This document shows positions 6,914-15,926 of a stretch of 64,000 nt of DNA, piece after piece. A program made the translations under genes and the position numbers. A model generated the notes under the pieces. The model worked only from the letters and a program-made list of their open reading frames with translations. It made no database searches and was not told the DNA's origin. Source of the stretch: Oscillospiraceae bacterium (lineage in GTDB: Bacteria; Bacillota; Clostridia; Oscillospirales; Oscillospiraceae); contig SVLI01000008.1 of NCBI GenBank assembly GCA_015068035.1, forward strand, positions 1 through 64,000, read 5' to 3'. Every line of letters starts with the position of its first letter. Position 1 is the first letter of the stretch.

Positions 6914-8416
6914 ATGAGGATCATGAATCTGGCGGAATCCGTCATGGAGATCGAGATCGTCCGGATCCGGGAACCGGATGCGGAGGTTTTTTCCTGTGAA
7001 ATCGCAAAGCCGGGGGCGCAGCCGATCCCCGGCGTGCTCTATATCTGTCCGGGCAGCGAGCAGCCGGAAAATCCGGACGAAATGACGGCGGCGGTCTTTT
7101 GCGGTGAGGTGCCGGAGCTGGCGCTGACGCCGGGGAGCGTATTTCAAACGGAGATGACACCGGAGCAGGCGCTGGTGCGCATCTCGCGGGCGCTCACGGC
7201 GCAGGCGCGGCTGGACAGCGCGTGCGCGAGGCTGGTCGCCGTCACAGCGGCGGGCAAAGGCGTTCAGAGCGTGCTCGACTGTGCCTACACGCTCGTCGGC
7301 AATCCCATGATTCTGATCGATTCCAGCTATAAGCTGATTGCCTGCAATGCGGACATTCTGTCCTTCCGTGAGGACATTGCCGAGCAGCAAAAGCGCGGCT
7401 TCGTGCTCAGCGAGAATATCGAGGAGATGAAGAAAGAGCGCATTTACGAAAACATTCGGCAGGCGAGATATCCGTGTTACAGCGTGCAGACGCGCGACGG
7501 TGTGAAAACCGGCTGGATGAATGCGCTGGTGTATGCCGACGGAATGGAGGTCGCGCAGCTCGGCGTGCCGGAGATCAACCGCAGCTTTGAGGCGGCTGAT
7601 TTTGAGATTGTGCATTTTCTTTGCAAACTTCTGAGCATCGAACTGCAGAAGAGCGACGCGTTCCGCCGCAATATGGGGCTGATGCACAGCGTGCTGCTGT
7701 GCGATCTGCTCGACGGGCTTATTCCGGATGAAAACACCGCGCGCCTTCGCGCGGAGCAGCTGGAATGGAACCTTGGCGAGCGGATGTGCCTGCTCACGGT
7801 TTTTGACGCAGCTTCCGGCATGTTTGAGCGAAAGGCGCGCCGTATCGCGGAAAGGGTGCAGGCGCTGTTTGCGCGCAGCCGCTGGGCGCTGTTTGATAAC
7901 CGCGTGGTTTTCATCCTGCCGCGTGAGCAGCTGGAGGAGGGCGGCGAGACATTGGATGCGCTCAAAAGCGATCTGGCGAACAACGGACTTGCCTGCGCCG
8001 GCAGCGCGGAATTTTCTGGACTGCTGGATGCACGCAGCGCCTATGAGCAGACGCTGCGCAGCTATGAAATCGGCAGCCGCCTCGCGCCCGGGGAAGTCCT
8101 GTTTCGTTACGAGGCCTGCGTCTGTCAGCATATCGGGCAGCTGCTACGGGAAAGCGGCAATCTGCGGAGCTTTTGTCATCCGGGCGTGTTACGGCTTGCC
8201 GAGGAGGAAAGCGCGCATGATGCCAAGCTCCTTGGCACGCTGCGCACCTATCTGCAATATCCCAACGACCCCGGTGAGGCGGCGCAAAAGCTCTATATCC
8301 ACAAAAACACGCTCTTTTACCGCATGCACAAGATTCGGGAGGATTACGGACTCAATCTTGCTGACGGAACGGAGCGGCTGTGGATTCAGATGACGCTGGA
8401 ATTTCTGAGCATATGA
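6914..8416 (+). CDS. PucR/CdaR-type transcriptional regulator
   Basis: 500 aa. The middle region (about 95-230) looks like a ligand-sensing GAF/PAS-like domain (GNPMILIDSSYKLIACN). The C-terminus carries the PucR helix-turn-helix, with LRTYLQYPNDPGEAAQKLYIHKN and the TLFYRMHKIRE recognition helix. Such regulators often sense small metabolites and control adjacent catabolic genes. It is divergent from the ACP-CocE operon across a 175-nt gap that contains the inverted repeat, so that operon is its likely target. GGGAGGAG lies upstream of the ATG. The inducer is unknown. Confidence 0.85.
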   Translation: MRIMNLAESVMEIEIVRIREPDAEVFSCEIAKPGAQPIPGVLYICPGSEQPENPDEMTAAVFCGEVPELALTPGSVFQTEMTPEQALVRISRALTAQARLDSACARLVAVTAAGKGVQSVLDCAYTLVGNPMILIDSSYKLIACNADILSFREDIAEQQKRGFVLSENIEEMKKERIYENIRQARYPCYSVQTRDGVKTGWMNALVYADGMEVAQLGVPEINRSFEAADFEIVHFLCKLLSIELQKSDAFRRNMGLMHSVLLCDLLDGLIPDENTARLRAEQLEWNLGERMCLLTVFDAASGMFERKARRIAERVQALFARSRWALFDNRVVFILPREQLEEGGETLDALKSDLANNGLACAGSAEFSGLLDARSAYEQTLRSYEIGSRLAPGEVLFRYEACVCQHIGQLLRESGNLRSFCHPGVLRLAEEESAHDAKLLGTLRTYLQYPNDPGEAAQKLYIHKNTLFYRMHKIREDYGLNLADGTERLWIQMTLEFLSI

Positions 8417-8424
8417 GAAACGAG

Positions 8425-8456
8425 AGGCGCGGAATCTCATTGGAGATTCCGCGCCT
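8425..8456. terminator. Bidirectional hairpin between pucR-like and murC
   Basis: A perfect 13-bp GC-rich stem (8425-8437 with 8444-8456) lies between two convergent genes. T runs are short on both sides, so termination strength is uncertain. Confidence 0.55.
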
Positions 8457-8484
8457 GTGCGTTATGGGTTGTTTTCGCTGAAAA

Positions 8485-9858
8485 TTAGCCGGCACCGACG
8501 ATGTGCTCGCCGACACGGTAAATGTCACCCGCGCCGACGGTGAGGATCAGATCGCCGGGCTGTGCAAGCTCACGCAGATAGCTTTCCAGCTCGTCAAATG
8601 TGGCAAAATAAGACGAGCCATCTATCTCTTTAGCCAAATCGGCGGAAGAAATGCCAATGGTATTCTTCTCACGGGCGGCGTAGATCTCTGCAAGCAGGGT
8701 CAGATCCGGTCTGCGAAGCTGCACAAGGAAGTCGTCAAACAGCGCCTTTGTGCGGGTGTAGGTGTGCGGCTGGAAGACGAGCACAACACGCTTATAGCCG
8801 AGCGGCAGCACCGCATCGAGCAGCGCGCAAAGCTCGCCGGGATGGTGGGCATAGTCGTCATAGACGTCTGCACCGTTGAATTTCCCCTTGAATTCCAAAC
8901 GGCGGCCGGCGCCCGCGAAAGCACCGAGGCCGTATTTGACGTCGAGCGGAGCGGCGCCGAGGAAGATCGTCGCAGCTGCGGCGGCCAGCGCGTTCTTTAC
9001 ATTGTGAATTCCGGGGACGCGCAGGCTCACATGGGAGAAGAACTCGCCGTGCAGCATGATGTCAAACTCCGTCTGCATCCCTTTCGTCCGGATGTCGCGT
9101 GCGTAGACATCCGCGTTTTCATGCAGGCCGAAGGTGATGACCTTGCGGTCAATGCCCGCAACGACATCCATCGTGTTCTCATCGTCCATATTTGCAACGA
9201 CGCAGCCGTCCTCCGGCACAAGCAGGGCAAAGCGGCGGAAAGAGGCCTTGATGTCGTTCAGATCCTTGAAAAAGTCCAGATGATCGGCCTCAACATTGAG
9301 GATGACCGCAACGGTGGGGAAGAAGCTCAAAAACGAATTGTAGTATTCGCACGATTCCATAATGATCGTGTCGCCGTTGCCGACACGGTGCCCCGCCTGA
9401 AGCAGCGGAAGCGTTCCGCCGATCATAACCGTCGGGTCGCGGTGTGATGCCATGAGAATGTGCGTTGCCATGGAGGTCGTGGTCGTTTTGCCGTGGGTGC
9501 CGGAGATGCACAGCGCGTTTTTATAATCGCGCATGATCGCGCCCCAGGCCTGCGTGCGTTCAAAAACGGGGATGCCGAGCGCGTGCGCGCGGACGATTTC
9601 CACATTGTCATCGTGCACCGCTGCGGTGCGTACGACGAAGTCGGTATCTTCCGGAATGTTTTCGGCAGCGTGGCCGATCGAAACGGAAACACCCAGCTTG
9701 CGCAGGTGATCGACCTTTTCGCTCTCAGAGATGTCGCTTCCGAAAATCGAAAGCCCTGCGCCGTGCAGAACTTCGGCCAGCGGGGACATGGACACGCCGC
9801 CTATGCCGATAAGAAACCCTTTTTTCTCGGGTTTGAGATATTCTGAAAAGTCAGACAT
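8485..9858 (-). CDS. murC: UDP-N-acetylmuramate--L-alanine ligase
   Basis: 457 aa. Adds L-Ala to UDP-MurNAc in the cytosol, the first amino acid of the peptidoglycan stem. It has the MurC N-terminal Rossmann domain (IGIGGVSMSPLAE), the ATP loop SGTHGKTTTTSM, the middle-domain motif EADHLDFF, and the C-terminal DDYAHHPGE and FQPHTYTRT motifs. It lies outside the dcw cluster at 32-45 kb and on the opposite strand, divergent from cca. Confidence 0.95.
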   Translation of the reverse strand: MSDFSEYLKPEKKGFLIGIGGVSMSPLAEVLHGAGLSIFGSDISESEKVDHLRKLGVSVSIGHAAENIPEDTDFVVRTAAVHDDNVEIVRAHALGIPVFERTQAWGAIMRDYKNALCISGTHGKTTTTSMATHILMASHRDPTVMIGGTLPLLQAGHRVGNGDTIIMESCEYYNSFLSFFPTVAVILNVEADHLDFFKDLNDIKASFRRFALLVPEDGCVVANMDDENTMDVVAGIDRKVITFGLHENADVYARDIRTKGMQTEFDIMLHGEFFSHVSLRVPGIHNVKNALAAAAATIFLGAAPLDVKYGLGAFAGAGRRLEFKGKFNGADVYDDYAHHPGELCALLDAVLPLGYKRVVLVFQPHTYTRTKALFDDFLVQLRRPDLTLLAEIYAAREKNTIGISSADLAKEIDGSSYFATFDELESYLRELAQPGDLILTVGAGDIYRVGEHIVGAG

Positions 9859-9909
9859 GAGAAACCCTCACATATTCAGATTTTGCCCCTTGCTTCGCGG
9901 CAAAAAAAG

Positions 9910-9938
9910 TTTATAATCGTTGTAACCGAAGCTGTCAT
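9910..9938 (-). promoter_or_regulatory. murC promoter
   Basis: Minus strand -35 ATGACA (9933-9938), 17-bp spacer, -10 TATAAA (9910-9915). A plus-strand TATAAT at 9982-9987 may be the cca -10, but I see no good -35 for it. Confidence 0.5.
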
Positions 9939-10018
9939 ACGGAGAAAGACAGATCGGTCCGTATAACAAATTCGCAGGTATTATAATCCAATTTATAGGA
10001 GAATACAAGAGGAAACGG

Positions 10019-11266
10019 ATGAATTCAGGCAGCGTGAAAGAATTTTCCGCCATTTTGGGCGCTGAAAAGCCGAATGGAAAAGAGAATATGCCCTCTCCGC
10101 CGCAGTATGCGCAGGAGACGCTCCGCCGTTTGGAGAATGCCGGATACGAGGCCTTTTTTGTCGGCGGCTGCGTGCGCGATCTGCTGCTTGGCCGCAGACC
10201 GCAGGACTGGGATGTGTGCACAAGTGCGCTGCCGACACAGGTGATGGAGGTTTTTCCGCGTGCTTTGCCGACCGGCCTGCAGCACGGCACGGTGACTGTG
10301 CGCCTTGGGGGCGGGCACGTTGAGGTGACCACCTTCCGCGCGGACGGGGAATACCGGGATCACCGGCGTCCCGAGTCCGTCAATTTCGTGCGGAATCTGG
10401 AGGAAGACCTTCTTCGCCGCGACTTTACCATCAATGCCATGGCGCTGTCTCCGGACGGAAAGCTCACCGATCTTTGCGGTGGGCGGGAGGATTTGAAAAA
10501 TAAGATAATCCGCTGCGTCGGGGATCCGCATGCGCGGTTTAACGAGGACGCTTTGCGCATGCTGCGCGCCCTGCGCTTTTCCGCGCAGCTTGGTTTTGAG
10601 ATCGAAGCCAACACATGGAATGCCGTCTGCAAATGCGCGAAGCTTGCTTCGACGCTCGCCTCGGAGCGGGTGCGCGAGGAGCTTGAAAAAATCCTGTGCT
10701 CCCGGCGGCCGGAAACGCTCACACGCGTTGTTTCCTGCGGGTTGCTGGATGCTTATCTGCGCACGCCCCGGGTGGAAACGGATATGCGCCGCCTTTCCCG
10801 TCTGCCGCGGACGCCGCAGGCGCGCTGGTCGGGCTTTTGCGCAATCCTTGCGCGCAGCGGCGCAATCGAGGATGAAGCGCGCTTTCTGCGTGCGCTGCGT
10901 TTGCCCGCGGCGACAATCCGCGCCTGCGCTTCGGGCGTTGCCGCTGTGCGGGAAGCGAAGCCAGCCTCCCGGCTTGACTGGAAGCGTCTGCTCGCAGAGC
11001 GGGGCGAGGCCGCGGCTTTTTGCGCGGCCTGTGCATCCGAAGCGCTCTCTCCGTCCGGCGCGCTGCGCACGCTGAAAGAGATTCTTGCCAGCGGCGAATG
11101 CTGCGCAATCTCCGCGCTGGCTGTAAACGGGGATGACCTGCGTGCGCGCGGTCTGCGTGGGGAGGAGATCGGCCGGATGCTGCGCCGGCTGCTTGGGCAC
11201 GTGCTGGAACACCCGCAGGACAATACGCGCGGGAGGCTGCTCTCACTTTCGGAGCAGGAAATATAG
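10019..11266 (+). CDS. cca: CCA tRNA nucleotidyltransferase
   Basis: 415 aa, class II enzyme that adds or repairs the tRNA 3' CCA. The N-terminal head has FVGGCVRDLLLGRRPQDWDV (the GGxVRD motif and the DxD metal site), then RRDFTINAMA, and NEDALRMLRALRFSAQL from the RNA-binding/neck motif. The C-terminal part is long and Ala/Arg-rich with no HD signature visible. The start at 10019 has a GAGG site 6 nt upstream; an internal ATG at 10088 would give a shorter protein closer to the usual N-terminus. The three tRNAs in this window already encode their CCA, so repair is the more likely role for these. Confidence 0.92.
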   Translation: MNSGSVKEFSAILGAEKPNGKENMPSPPQYAQETLRRLENAGYEAFFVGGCVRDLLLGRRPQDWDVCTSALPTQVMEVFPRALPTGLQHGTVTVRLGGGHVEVTTFRADGEYRDHRRPESVNFVRNLEEDLLRRDFTINAMALSPDGKLTDLCGGREDLKNKIIRCVGDPHARFNEDALRMLRALRFSAQLGFEIEANTWNAVCKCAKLASTLASERVREELEKILCSRRPETLTRVVSCGLLDAYLRTPRVETDMRRLSRLPRTPQARWSGFCAILARSGAIEDEARFLRALRLPAATIRACASGVAAVREAKPASRLDWKRLLAERGEAAAFCAACASEALSPSGALRTLKEILASGECCAISALAVNGDDLRARGLRGEEIGRMLRRLLGHVLEHPQDNTRGRLLSLSEQEI

Positions 11267-11280
11267 CTGCATAATAAAGA

Positions 11281-11314
11281 ATGCCCGGCAGATTGAATCT
11301 GTCGGGCATTTTTG
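11281..11314 (+). terminator. cca terminator
   Basis: The stem ATGCCCG...CGGGCAT (11281-11309), with an internal CAGATT/AATCTG pairing, is followed by five T on the plus strand. It lies between convergent cca and the DMT gene. Confidence 0.75.
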
Positions 11315-12217
11315 TTATTCGGTTTTCCTGCGCTTCCGCGCGGGAGAAATTTCGTTAATGAGCGTGGAGAGCAATATGATGACGCCACCGATCAACTGCA
11401 GCGGCGTGATCGTCTCACCCAGCACGAGGGCGGAGAGCACAACGGCGATGAAGGGATCTATGTAACTGAGAATTGCCGACTCCTGCCCGGGCAGGACACT
11501 CAGCGCGGAGAAGTACATGCAGTAGAGCACTCCGGAGTGGAAAACGCCCACGAGCAGCATGGCCCAAAGACCGGTGCCGTGCAGCGCGGAGAGGTGGAAA
11601 CCGCCGGTCAGCGCGCAGTAGGGCGCCAGAGCGATTGCCGCGGCGCCGAATTGCAGGAAACTGCGAGTGACGCCGTCGATGCCGCGGATGTGTTTGTTGA
11701 GCAGAATCACCGTGGAATAGAGCACCGCCGAGCCGAGTGCAAGCAGCACGCCCTTCAGGTCGCTGCCGCCGCCTCCGCCGCTCACGCCGATGATGAGAAC
11801 CAGACCTGCCACGGAGGCTGCAGAACAGATCCACTGCCGGGGCAGCGGTTTTTCGCGAAACAGAAAGACACTCGAGACCGTGACGATCACGGGCGCAAAG
11901 TAGTAACAGAGCGTGGACAGCGCAATGCTGGTATAGTTATAAGCCTCAAAGAGCAGAATCCAGTTGAAGCCCATCGCAGCGCCGGAGAGCAGAAGATAGA
12001 GAAGCTGTCCTTTTAGAAGCGACAGCTTCTCTCTTTTCAACCTGCCGGTCAGCAGCAGCACGAAAAACAGCACGACCAGCGCGATTACCGCACGGTAAAG
12101 CGCGGTCTCGCCGGAGGGGAGCGGGATTGCCTTGACAAACAGGCCGATCGTCCCGAACATAGCGCAGGAGACGATCATATTCAGTTTTGCGGTTAGATTC
12201 TTTCTCTTTTCGGTCAC
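11315..12217 (-). CDS. EamA/DMT-family transporter
   Basis: 300 aa with ten predicted membrane helices in two five-helix EamA repeats (first from LNMIVSCAMFGTIGLF, second after the GVSGGGGGSDLKG loop). These proteins usually export amino acids or other metabolites across the cytoplasmic membrane; the substrate cannot be read. The GTG start at 12217 is chosen because AGGAG lies 8 nt upstream and helix 1 then starts near residue 12. It begins 16 nt after the metallopeptidase stop, in the same direction, so the two are probably co-transcribed. Confidence 0.85.
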   Translation of the reverse strand: MTEKRKNLTAKLNMIVSCAMFGTIGLFVKAIPLPSGETALYRAVIALVVLFFVLLLTGRLKREKLSLLKGQLLYLLLSGAAMGFNWILLFEAYNYTSIALSTLCYYFAPVIVTVSSVFLFREKPLPRQWICSAASVAGLVLIIGVSGGGGGSDLKGVLLALGSAVLYSTVILLNKHIRGIDGVTRSFLQFGAAAIALAPYCALTGGFHLSALHGTGLWAMLLVGVFHSGVLYCMYFSALSVLPGQESAILSYIDPFIAVVLSALVLGETITPLQLIGGVIILLSTLINEISPARKRRKTE

Positions 12218-12233
12218 GGGGAAAACTCCTGTT

Positions 12234-14468
12234 TCAAAAAGTGTTGAGCAAGCTGACAAGTGCGCGGGCCAGATCAGCGCGGGAAAGAGGGCTGTCAGGA
12301 TCGGGGAAATTGCCGTTTTCATCGGTAAAAATGCCGCGTTCGCGGCTCCAGATCAGGGCATCGGGCGTTTGCAGAGCCGTTTCGCTGCACGCCGCGCTGC
12401 AAAACACACGGTAAAGCATGAGCGCAAGATCCTGAAAGCGGAGCGCGTCGTCCGGGGAGAAGCTGCCATTTTCTTCAGCGGGAATTACGCCATTTTCCGC
12501 AGCCCAGCCGACGGCCTGCGCATACCAGGTATCCGGCGAAACATTGGAGAAAATGGCGGCAGCATCGCTGCGGCTTGCCGGACAGCCGAGAATCCGGTGC
12601 ATTGCCGTTACGGCTTCGGCATGGCTGACGCCAGCGTCCGGGGAAAAGCAGTTTTCCGAGCTGCCCTGCATCACGCCAAGCAGATACAGCAGCGTGATCT
12701 CGTCCTTGGCGGAATGGTTGGAAATGTCCGAAAAGGGCAGGGTATAGACCTGCTCGTCCAGACAGCTTGCATAGCGGCCTGCAAGCGAGTGGATGAAATC
12801 GGGGGAAAAGGGATCGCCGAGCCCACTGCGCAGCATCATGGCGCGAAAGCCGTCTTCACCCTCGGCGCAGAGGGAAACGAAGGAAAGATAGCAGTCAGCG
12901 GCAGCGTCAAGCCCCTCCGCCTGACTGCGCAGGTACAGCCCCATCGCCGCAATGGCGGAGGTCGCGTAGCTGATATAGTACAGGGGAGAGGTGAAGCTGT
13001 GCGTCACGTCCACCCAGCTGTAATCCAGTCCATCCGGCCCGAGCGAGGTCAAACCGTAGGCAGCGGTGAGCTCGGCACTTTTGCGGTTGAGATCGTCAAC
13101 GCTCAGCTCGGGCGTTGTATAGGCATAGCATTGCAGCTCATCCCAGCAGCAGCCCGCAGCGGTGAGATAGAGAAAATCACACAGCGCGTGCCCGCGCTGG
13201 CTGCGCGCTTCATCGCCATATAAGCTGTCCGCGCAGGAGAGAACCAGCGCCTCCAGCCCTTGCGAGTGCACCTCAAACGCGTCGTAACTGCCGCTTTGCA
13301 CGCCGTAGCAAAAAGCGGAAAAGTGGCCGAATTCATGCACGACGGTCTCCAAATCGCCGTTGCCGCCGTAGCGTTTGCAGAGGATATAGGGCGCGCCGAT
13401 TCCGGAAAGGAAGCTCGTGAAAGAGGCGGGGAGCTTCTTTTCGCTGTATTCCGCGTCGATCAGATCGCAATCGCGCATATAGGCAAAGGCATCCGCGAGC
13501 TCGTTGGAAATGCCGGGCAGGCAGGGCGCAATCGCGCCGAGCAAGGTGCTTTCATCGCAGCCGTCATAACGCTGCCCATCGGCAAAATAGCCGAGGCGCT
13601 GTGCCTCCCGCAGTGTGCGCAGCAGCGGCACAAGCTCGGTTTTGACGGCCTCACGGAAAACCGAAGCATCCGCAGACGTGTAATCCCGATGATAAATCTT
13701 CGCATAGGCGTAGTCCGCATAGGAGGCATAGTCGCGGCTTTGCGCGATTTCCTTCCGAAGCGCGACCAAACGCAGATAAATTTCCCCAAGCTCATCTGCG
13801 CGAAGTGCATAAAGTGCGCGCAGCGTTTCCATATATTCCTGCCGCGACAGCTCACCGGCGCGGTAGGCAGCCTGCGCGCCGGAAAGCGTTCTCCGCTGTC
13901 CGTTTATGACAACGAAAGTTTCCCGCGCCTCGGCGCGCTGATATTCCATCACCAGCGCCGTTTCCTGCTTTTCAAGCTCCAGCTGCTCCTGCGTGGGAAC
14001 GCTTTCCTGCTCAAGTCGGGTGAGCAGCGCGGGCTCTGCAGCGGCGCGCAGCAGCGCTGCGCAGACGGGGTCGTCCAGCAGTTTCCGAAGCGTCAGAAGT
14101 GCCGTTCTGTCCGCCACAGGGGCTCGCGCGTGCATATCCGAAAATGCGTTGGCGTAGGCGTCGGGATCCTGATGATAGAGAATGTTGACAAGCGCAAGCT
14201 GCGTTTGCATCTCCGTGCGCAGCAAGGTGATCTGAAAAAAGAGTGCGCAGAGCGCATCCGGATTTGCTCCGCTATTGAGCTGCGCTTGCGCCGCGGCGCA
14301 GATGCTCTCGGTGGCGGAGATGCAGCTATCGTCCAGGCGCAGTGCGGCAAAATCAAAAGTCTCCGGCAGAGGATCAAAAAAGTTAGTCTCCCGCGCGAGA
14401 GCGCTGCCGGGCAGAATGCCCACAAACAGCGCAAGGGAGATCAGTAGCGAGAGAATACGCTTTTCCAT
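12234..14468 (-). CDS. Secreted M3-like zinc metallopeptidase with SLH repeats
   Basis: 744 aa. Signal peptide (basic start, hydrophobic core, cleavage near GSALARE). The central region has VVHEFGHFSAF, an HExxH-type zinc site, followed about 27 residues later by HSQGLEAL, as in M3/oligoendopeptidase F proteins. The C-terminal 160 residues hold three S-layer-homology repeats (FSPDAGVSHAEAV, FSPDDALRFQDLA, PLSRADLARAL), which usually bind cell-wall polymer. The product should be a surface-attached peptidase. M3 enzymes are normally cytosolic, so this architecture is unusual. Two ATGs are adjacent; 14468 has the better ribosome-site spacing. Confidence 0.82.
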   Translation of the reverse strand: MEKRILSLLISLALFVGILPGSALARETNFFDPLPETFDFAALRLDDSCISATESICAAAQAQLNSGANPDALCALFFQITLLRTEMQTQLALVNILYHQDPDAYANAFSDMHARAPVADRTALLTLRKLLDDPVCAALLRAAAEPALLTRLEQESVPTQEQLELEKQETALVMEYQRAEARETFVVINGQRRTLSGAQAAYRAGELSRQEYMETLRALYALRADELGEIYLRLVALRKEIAQSRDYASYADYAYAKIYHRDYTSADASVFREAVKTELVPLLRTLREAQRLGYFADGQRYDGCDESTLLGAIAPCLPGISNELADAFAYMRDCDLIDAEYSEKKLPASFTSFLSGIGAPYILCKRYGGNGDLETVVHEFGHFSAFCYGVQSGSYDAFEVHSQGLEALVLSCADSLYGDEARSQRGHALCDFLYLTAAGCCWDELQCYAYTTPELSVDDLNRKSAELTAAYGLTSLGPDGLDYSWVDVTHSFTSPLYYISYATSAIAAMGLYLRSQAEGLDAAADCYLSFVSLCAEGEDGFRAMMLRSGLGDPFSPDFIHSLAGRYASCLDEQVYTLPFSDISNHSAKDEITLLYLLGVMQGSSENCFSPDAGVSHAEAVTAMHRILGCPASRSDAAAIFSNVSPDTWYAQAVGWAAENGVIPAEENGSFSPDDALRFQDLALMLYRVFCSAACSETALQTPDALIWSRERGIFTDENGNFPDPDSPLSRADLARALVSLLNTF

Positions 14469-14533
14469 CATTTATCCTCTTTCCTGATGATTATACTGTG
14501 ATTTTGCCGGAAGTCAAGCCGATCATCACGGCC

Positions 14534-14902
14534 TTAGTTCTTGTCTCCGGGCTTGAACAGAAGAGCAATAAGCAGCGCGAAGAAACCGGCGGCGCAGATG
14601 CCCGCGGCTGTGGAGCTGAGTCCGCCGGTGAAGGCGCCGAGCGCGCCCTTTTCCGCGACGGCTTCACGCACGCCGCGCGCGAGCAGATTGCCAAAACCGG
14701 TTAGCGGGACGGTTGCACCGGCGCCCGCCCATTCGGCAAAGGGCTCGTAAACGCCGATCGCGCCGAGAAATACGCCCGCGACAACGTAAAACGTGAGAAT
14801 CCGCGCGGGCGTCAGGCGCGTTTTGTCAATGAGAATCTGTCCGACTGCGCAGAGCGCGCCGCCGATAATAAATGCCTTGAGGTAATCCATAAAAATGTCC
14901 AT
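14534..14902 (-). CDS. spoVAE: Stage V sporulation protein AE (SpoVAE/SpoVAEb)
   Basis: 122 aa with about four membrane helices, including KAFIIGGALCAVGQILIDKT and the Gly/Ala-rich C-terminal helix. It is part of the SpoVA channel in the inner forespore membrane that moves Ca-dipicolinate into the spore core and releases it at germination. The start follows GGGGGTG. It begins 1 nt after the spoVAD stop. A spoVAC gene, normally upstream of spoVAD, is not in this window. Confidence 0.9.
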   Translation of the reverse strand: MDIFMDYLKAFIIGGALCAVGQILIDKTRLTPARILTFYVVAGVFLGAIGVYEPFAEWAGAGATVPLTGFGNLLARGVREAVAEKGALGAFTGGLSSTAAGICAAGFFALLIALLFKPGDKN

Positions 14903-14903
14903 T

Positions 14904-15926
14904 TCAGCACCCCCTTTGCATTTCCAGCGCAACCGCGTGGCAAATGCCCGGGATGCTCTCACCCTGCTGGGAGCTTGTCGGCGACATCAGCGCGCCCGTT
15001 CCGCAGAAGAGCAGACGCGGCCAGCGGTTTTCCGTCATGTTGTGGAGCAGATGTCCGCAGAGCACCGCGGCGCTGCAGCCGCAGCCGCTTCCGCCGGCGT
15101 GCACGTCCTGCGCCTCCGTGTTGTAGATGAGCATGCCGCAGTCGATATACAGCGGCCCGAGCTCGATGCCGTCCTTTCGAAACAGCTCCTTGACGATGCC
15201 GTGCCCGACTGCGCCGAGGTCGCCCGTGACAATGGCGTCGTAGTAATCCGGATTGCGCCCGGTGTCCTCAAAATGCGTTTTGATTGTGTCATAAGCAGCC
15301 GGCGCCATGGCAGCGCCCATGTTGTTCGCGTCCGTGATTCCGGCATCGACGATCTTTCCGGCTGTGACGTGCGTGATATAGGGGCCTGCCCCCTCTGCCG
15401 TGAGCACAACAGCCCCTGCGCCGGTGACCGTCCATTGTGCTGTGGGCGTGCGTACGCCGCCGTATTCCAGCGGAAAGCGAAACTGACGCTCCACGGAGCA
15501 GAAGTGCGAACTGGTCATGGCGGCGGTGATGTCGGCAAAGCCGCCATCGATGGCGAGCGCGGCAAGAGACAGGCTTTCCGCCATGGTGGAGCAGGCGCCG
15601 TAAAGGCCGAAGACTGGGCGTCCGCTGTCTCGCAACGCGAAGTTCGAGCCCGCGCACTGGTTGAGCAGGTCGCCTGCGAACAGGCAGTCGACGGTGGAAA
15701 TCGGCACCTTTGCCTTGTCGCAAGCGAGCGCGAAGCACTGTCGCAGCATGGTGCTCTCCGCCTTTTCCCAGGTCTTTTCGCCGAAATAGGAGTCCTCGGA
15801 GATGTAGTCGAACCACTCCCGCAGCGGCCCCTGCCCCTCCTTTTTGCCGACAACGCAGGCGGCTGCGGCGACAGAGGGCGGATAGCTCAGACGCACAGTC
15901 TGCTTTCCCAAATGTTTGACGCTCAT
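14904..15926 (-). CDS. spoVAD: Stage V sporulation protein AD
   Basis: 340 aa, standard for SpoVAD, a thiolase/ketosynthase-fold protein that binds dipicolinic acid at the forespore membrane. Visible are GACSTMAESLSLAALAIDGG, SSHFCSVERQFRFPLEYG and SGCGCSAAVLCGHLL. The ATG at 15926 is chosen because AAGG lies 6 nt upstream; an ATG two codons earlier overlaps the ribosome site. It is translationally coupled to spoVAE. A forespore (sigma-G) promoter is expected upstream, but I could not place one convincingly. Confidence 0.94.
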   Translation of the reverse strand: MSVKHLGKQTVRLSYPPSVAAAACVVGKKEGQGPLREWFDYISEDSYFGEKTWEKAESTMLRQCFALACDKAKVPISTVDCLFAGDLLNQCAGSNFALRDSGRPVFGLYGACSTMAESLSLAALAIDGGFADITAAMTSSHFCSVERQFRFPLEYGGVRTPTAQWTVTGAGAVVLTAEGAGPYITHVTAGKIVDAGITDANNMGAAMAPAAYDTIKTHFEDTGRNPDYYDAIVTGDLGAVGHGIVKELFRKDGIELGPLYIDCGMLIYNTEAQDVHAGGSGCGCSAAVLCGHLLHNMTENRWPRLLFCGTGALMSPTSSQQGESIPGICHAVALEMQRGC

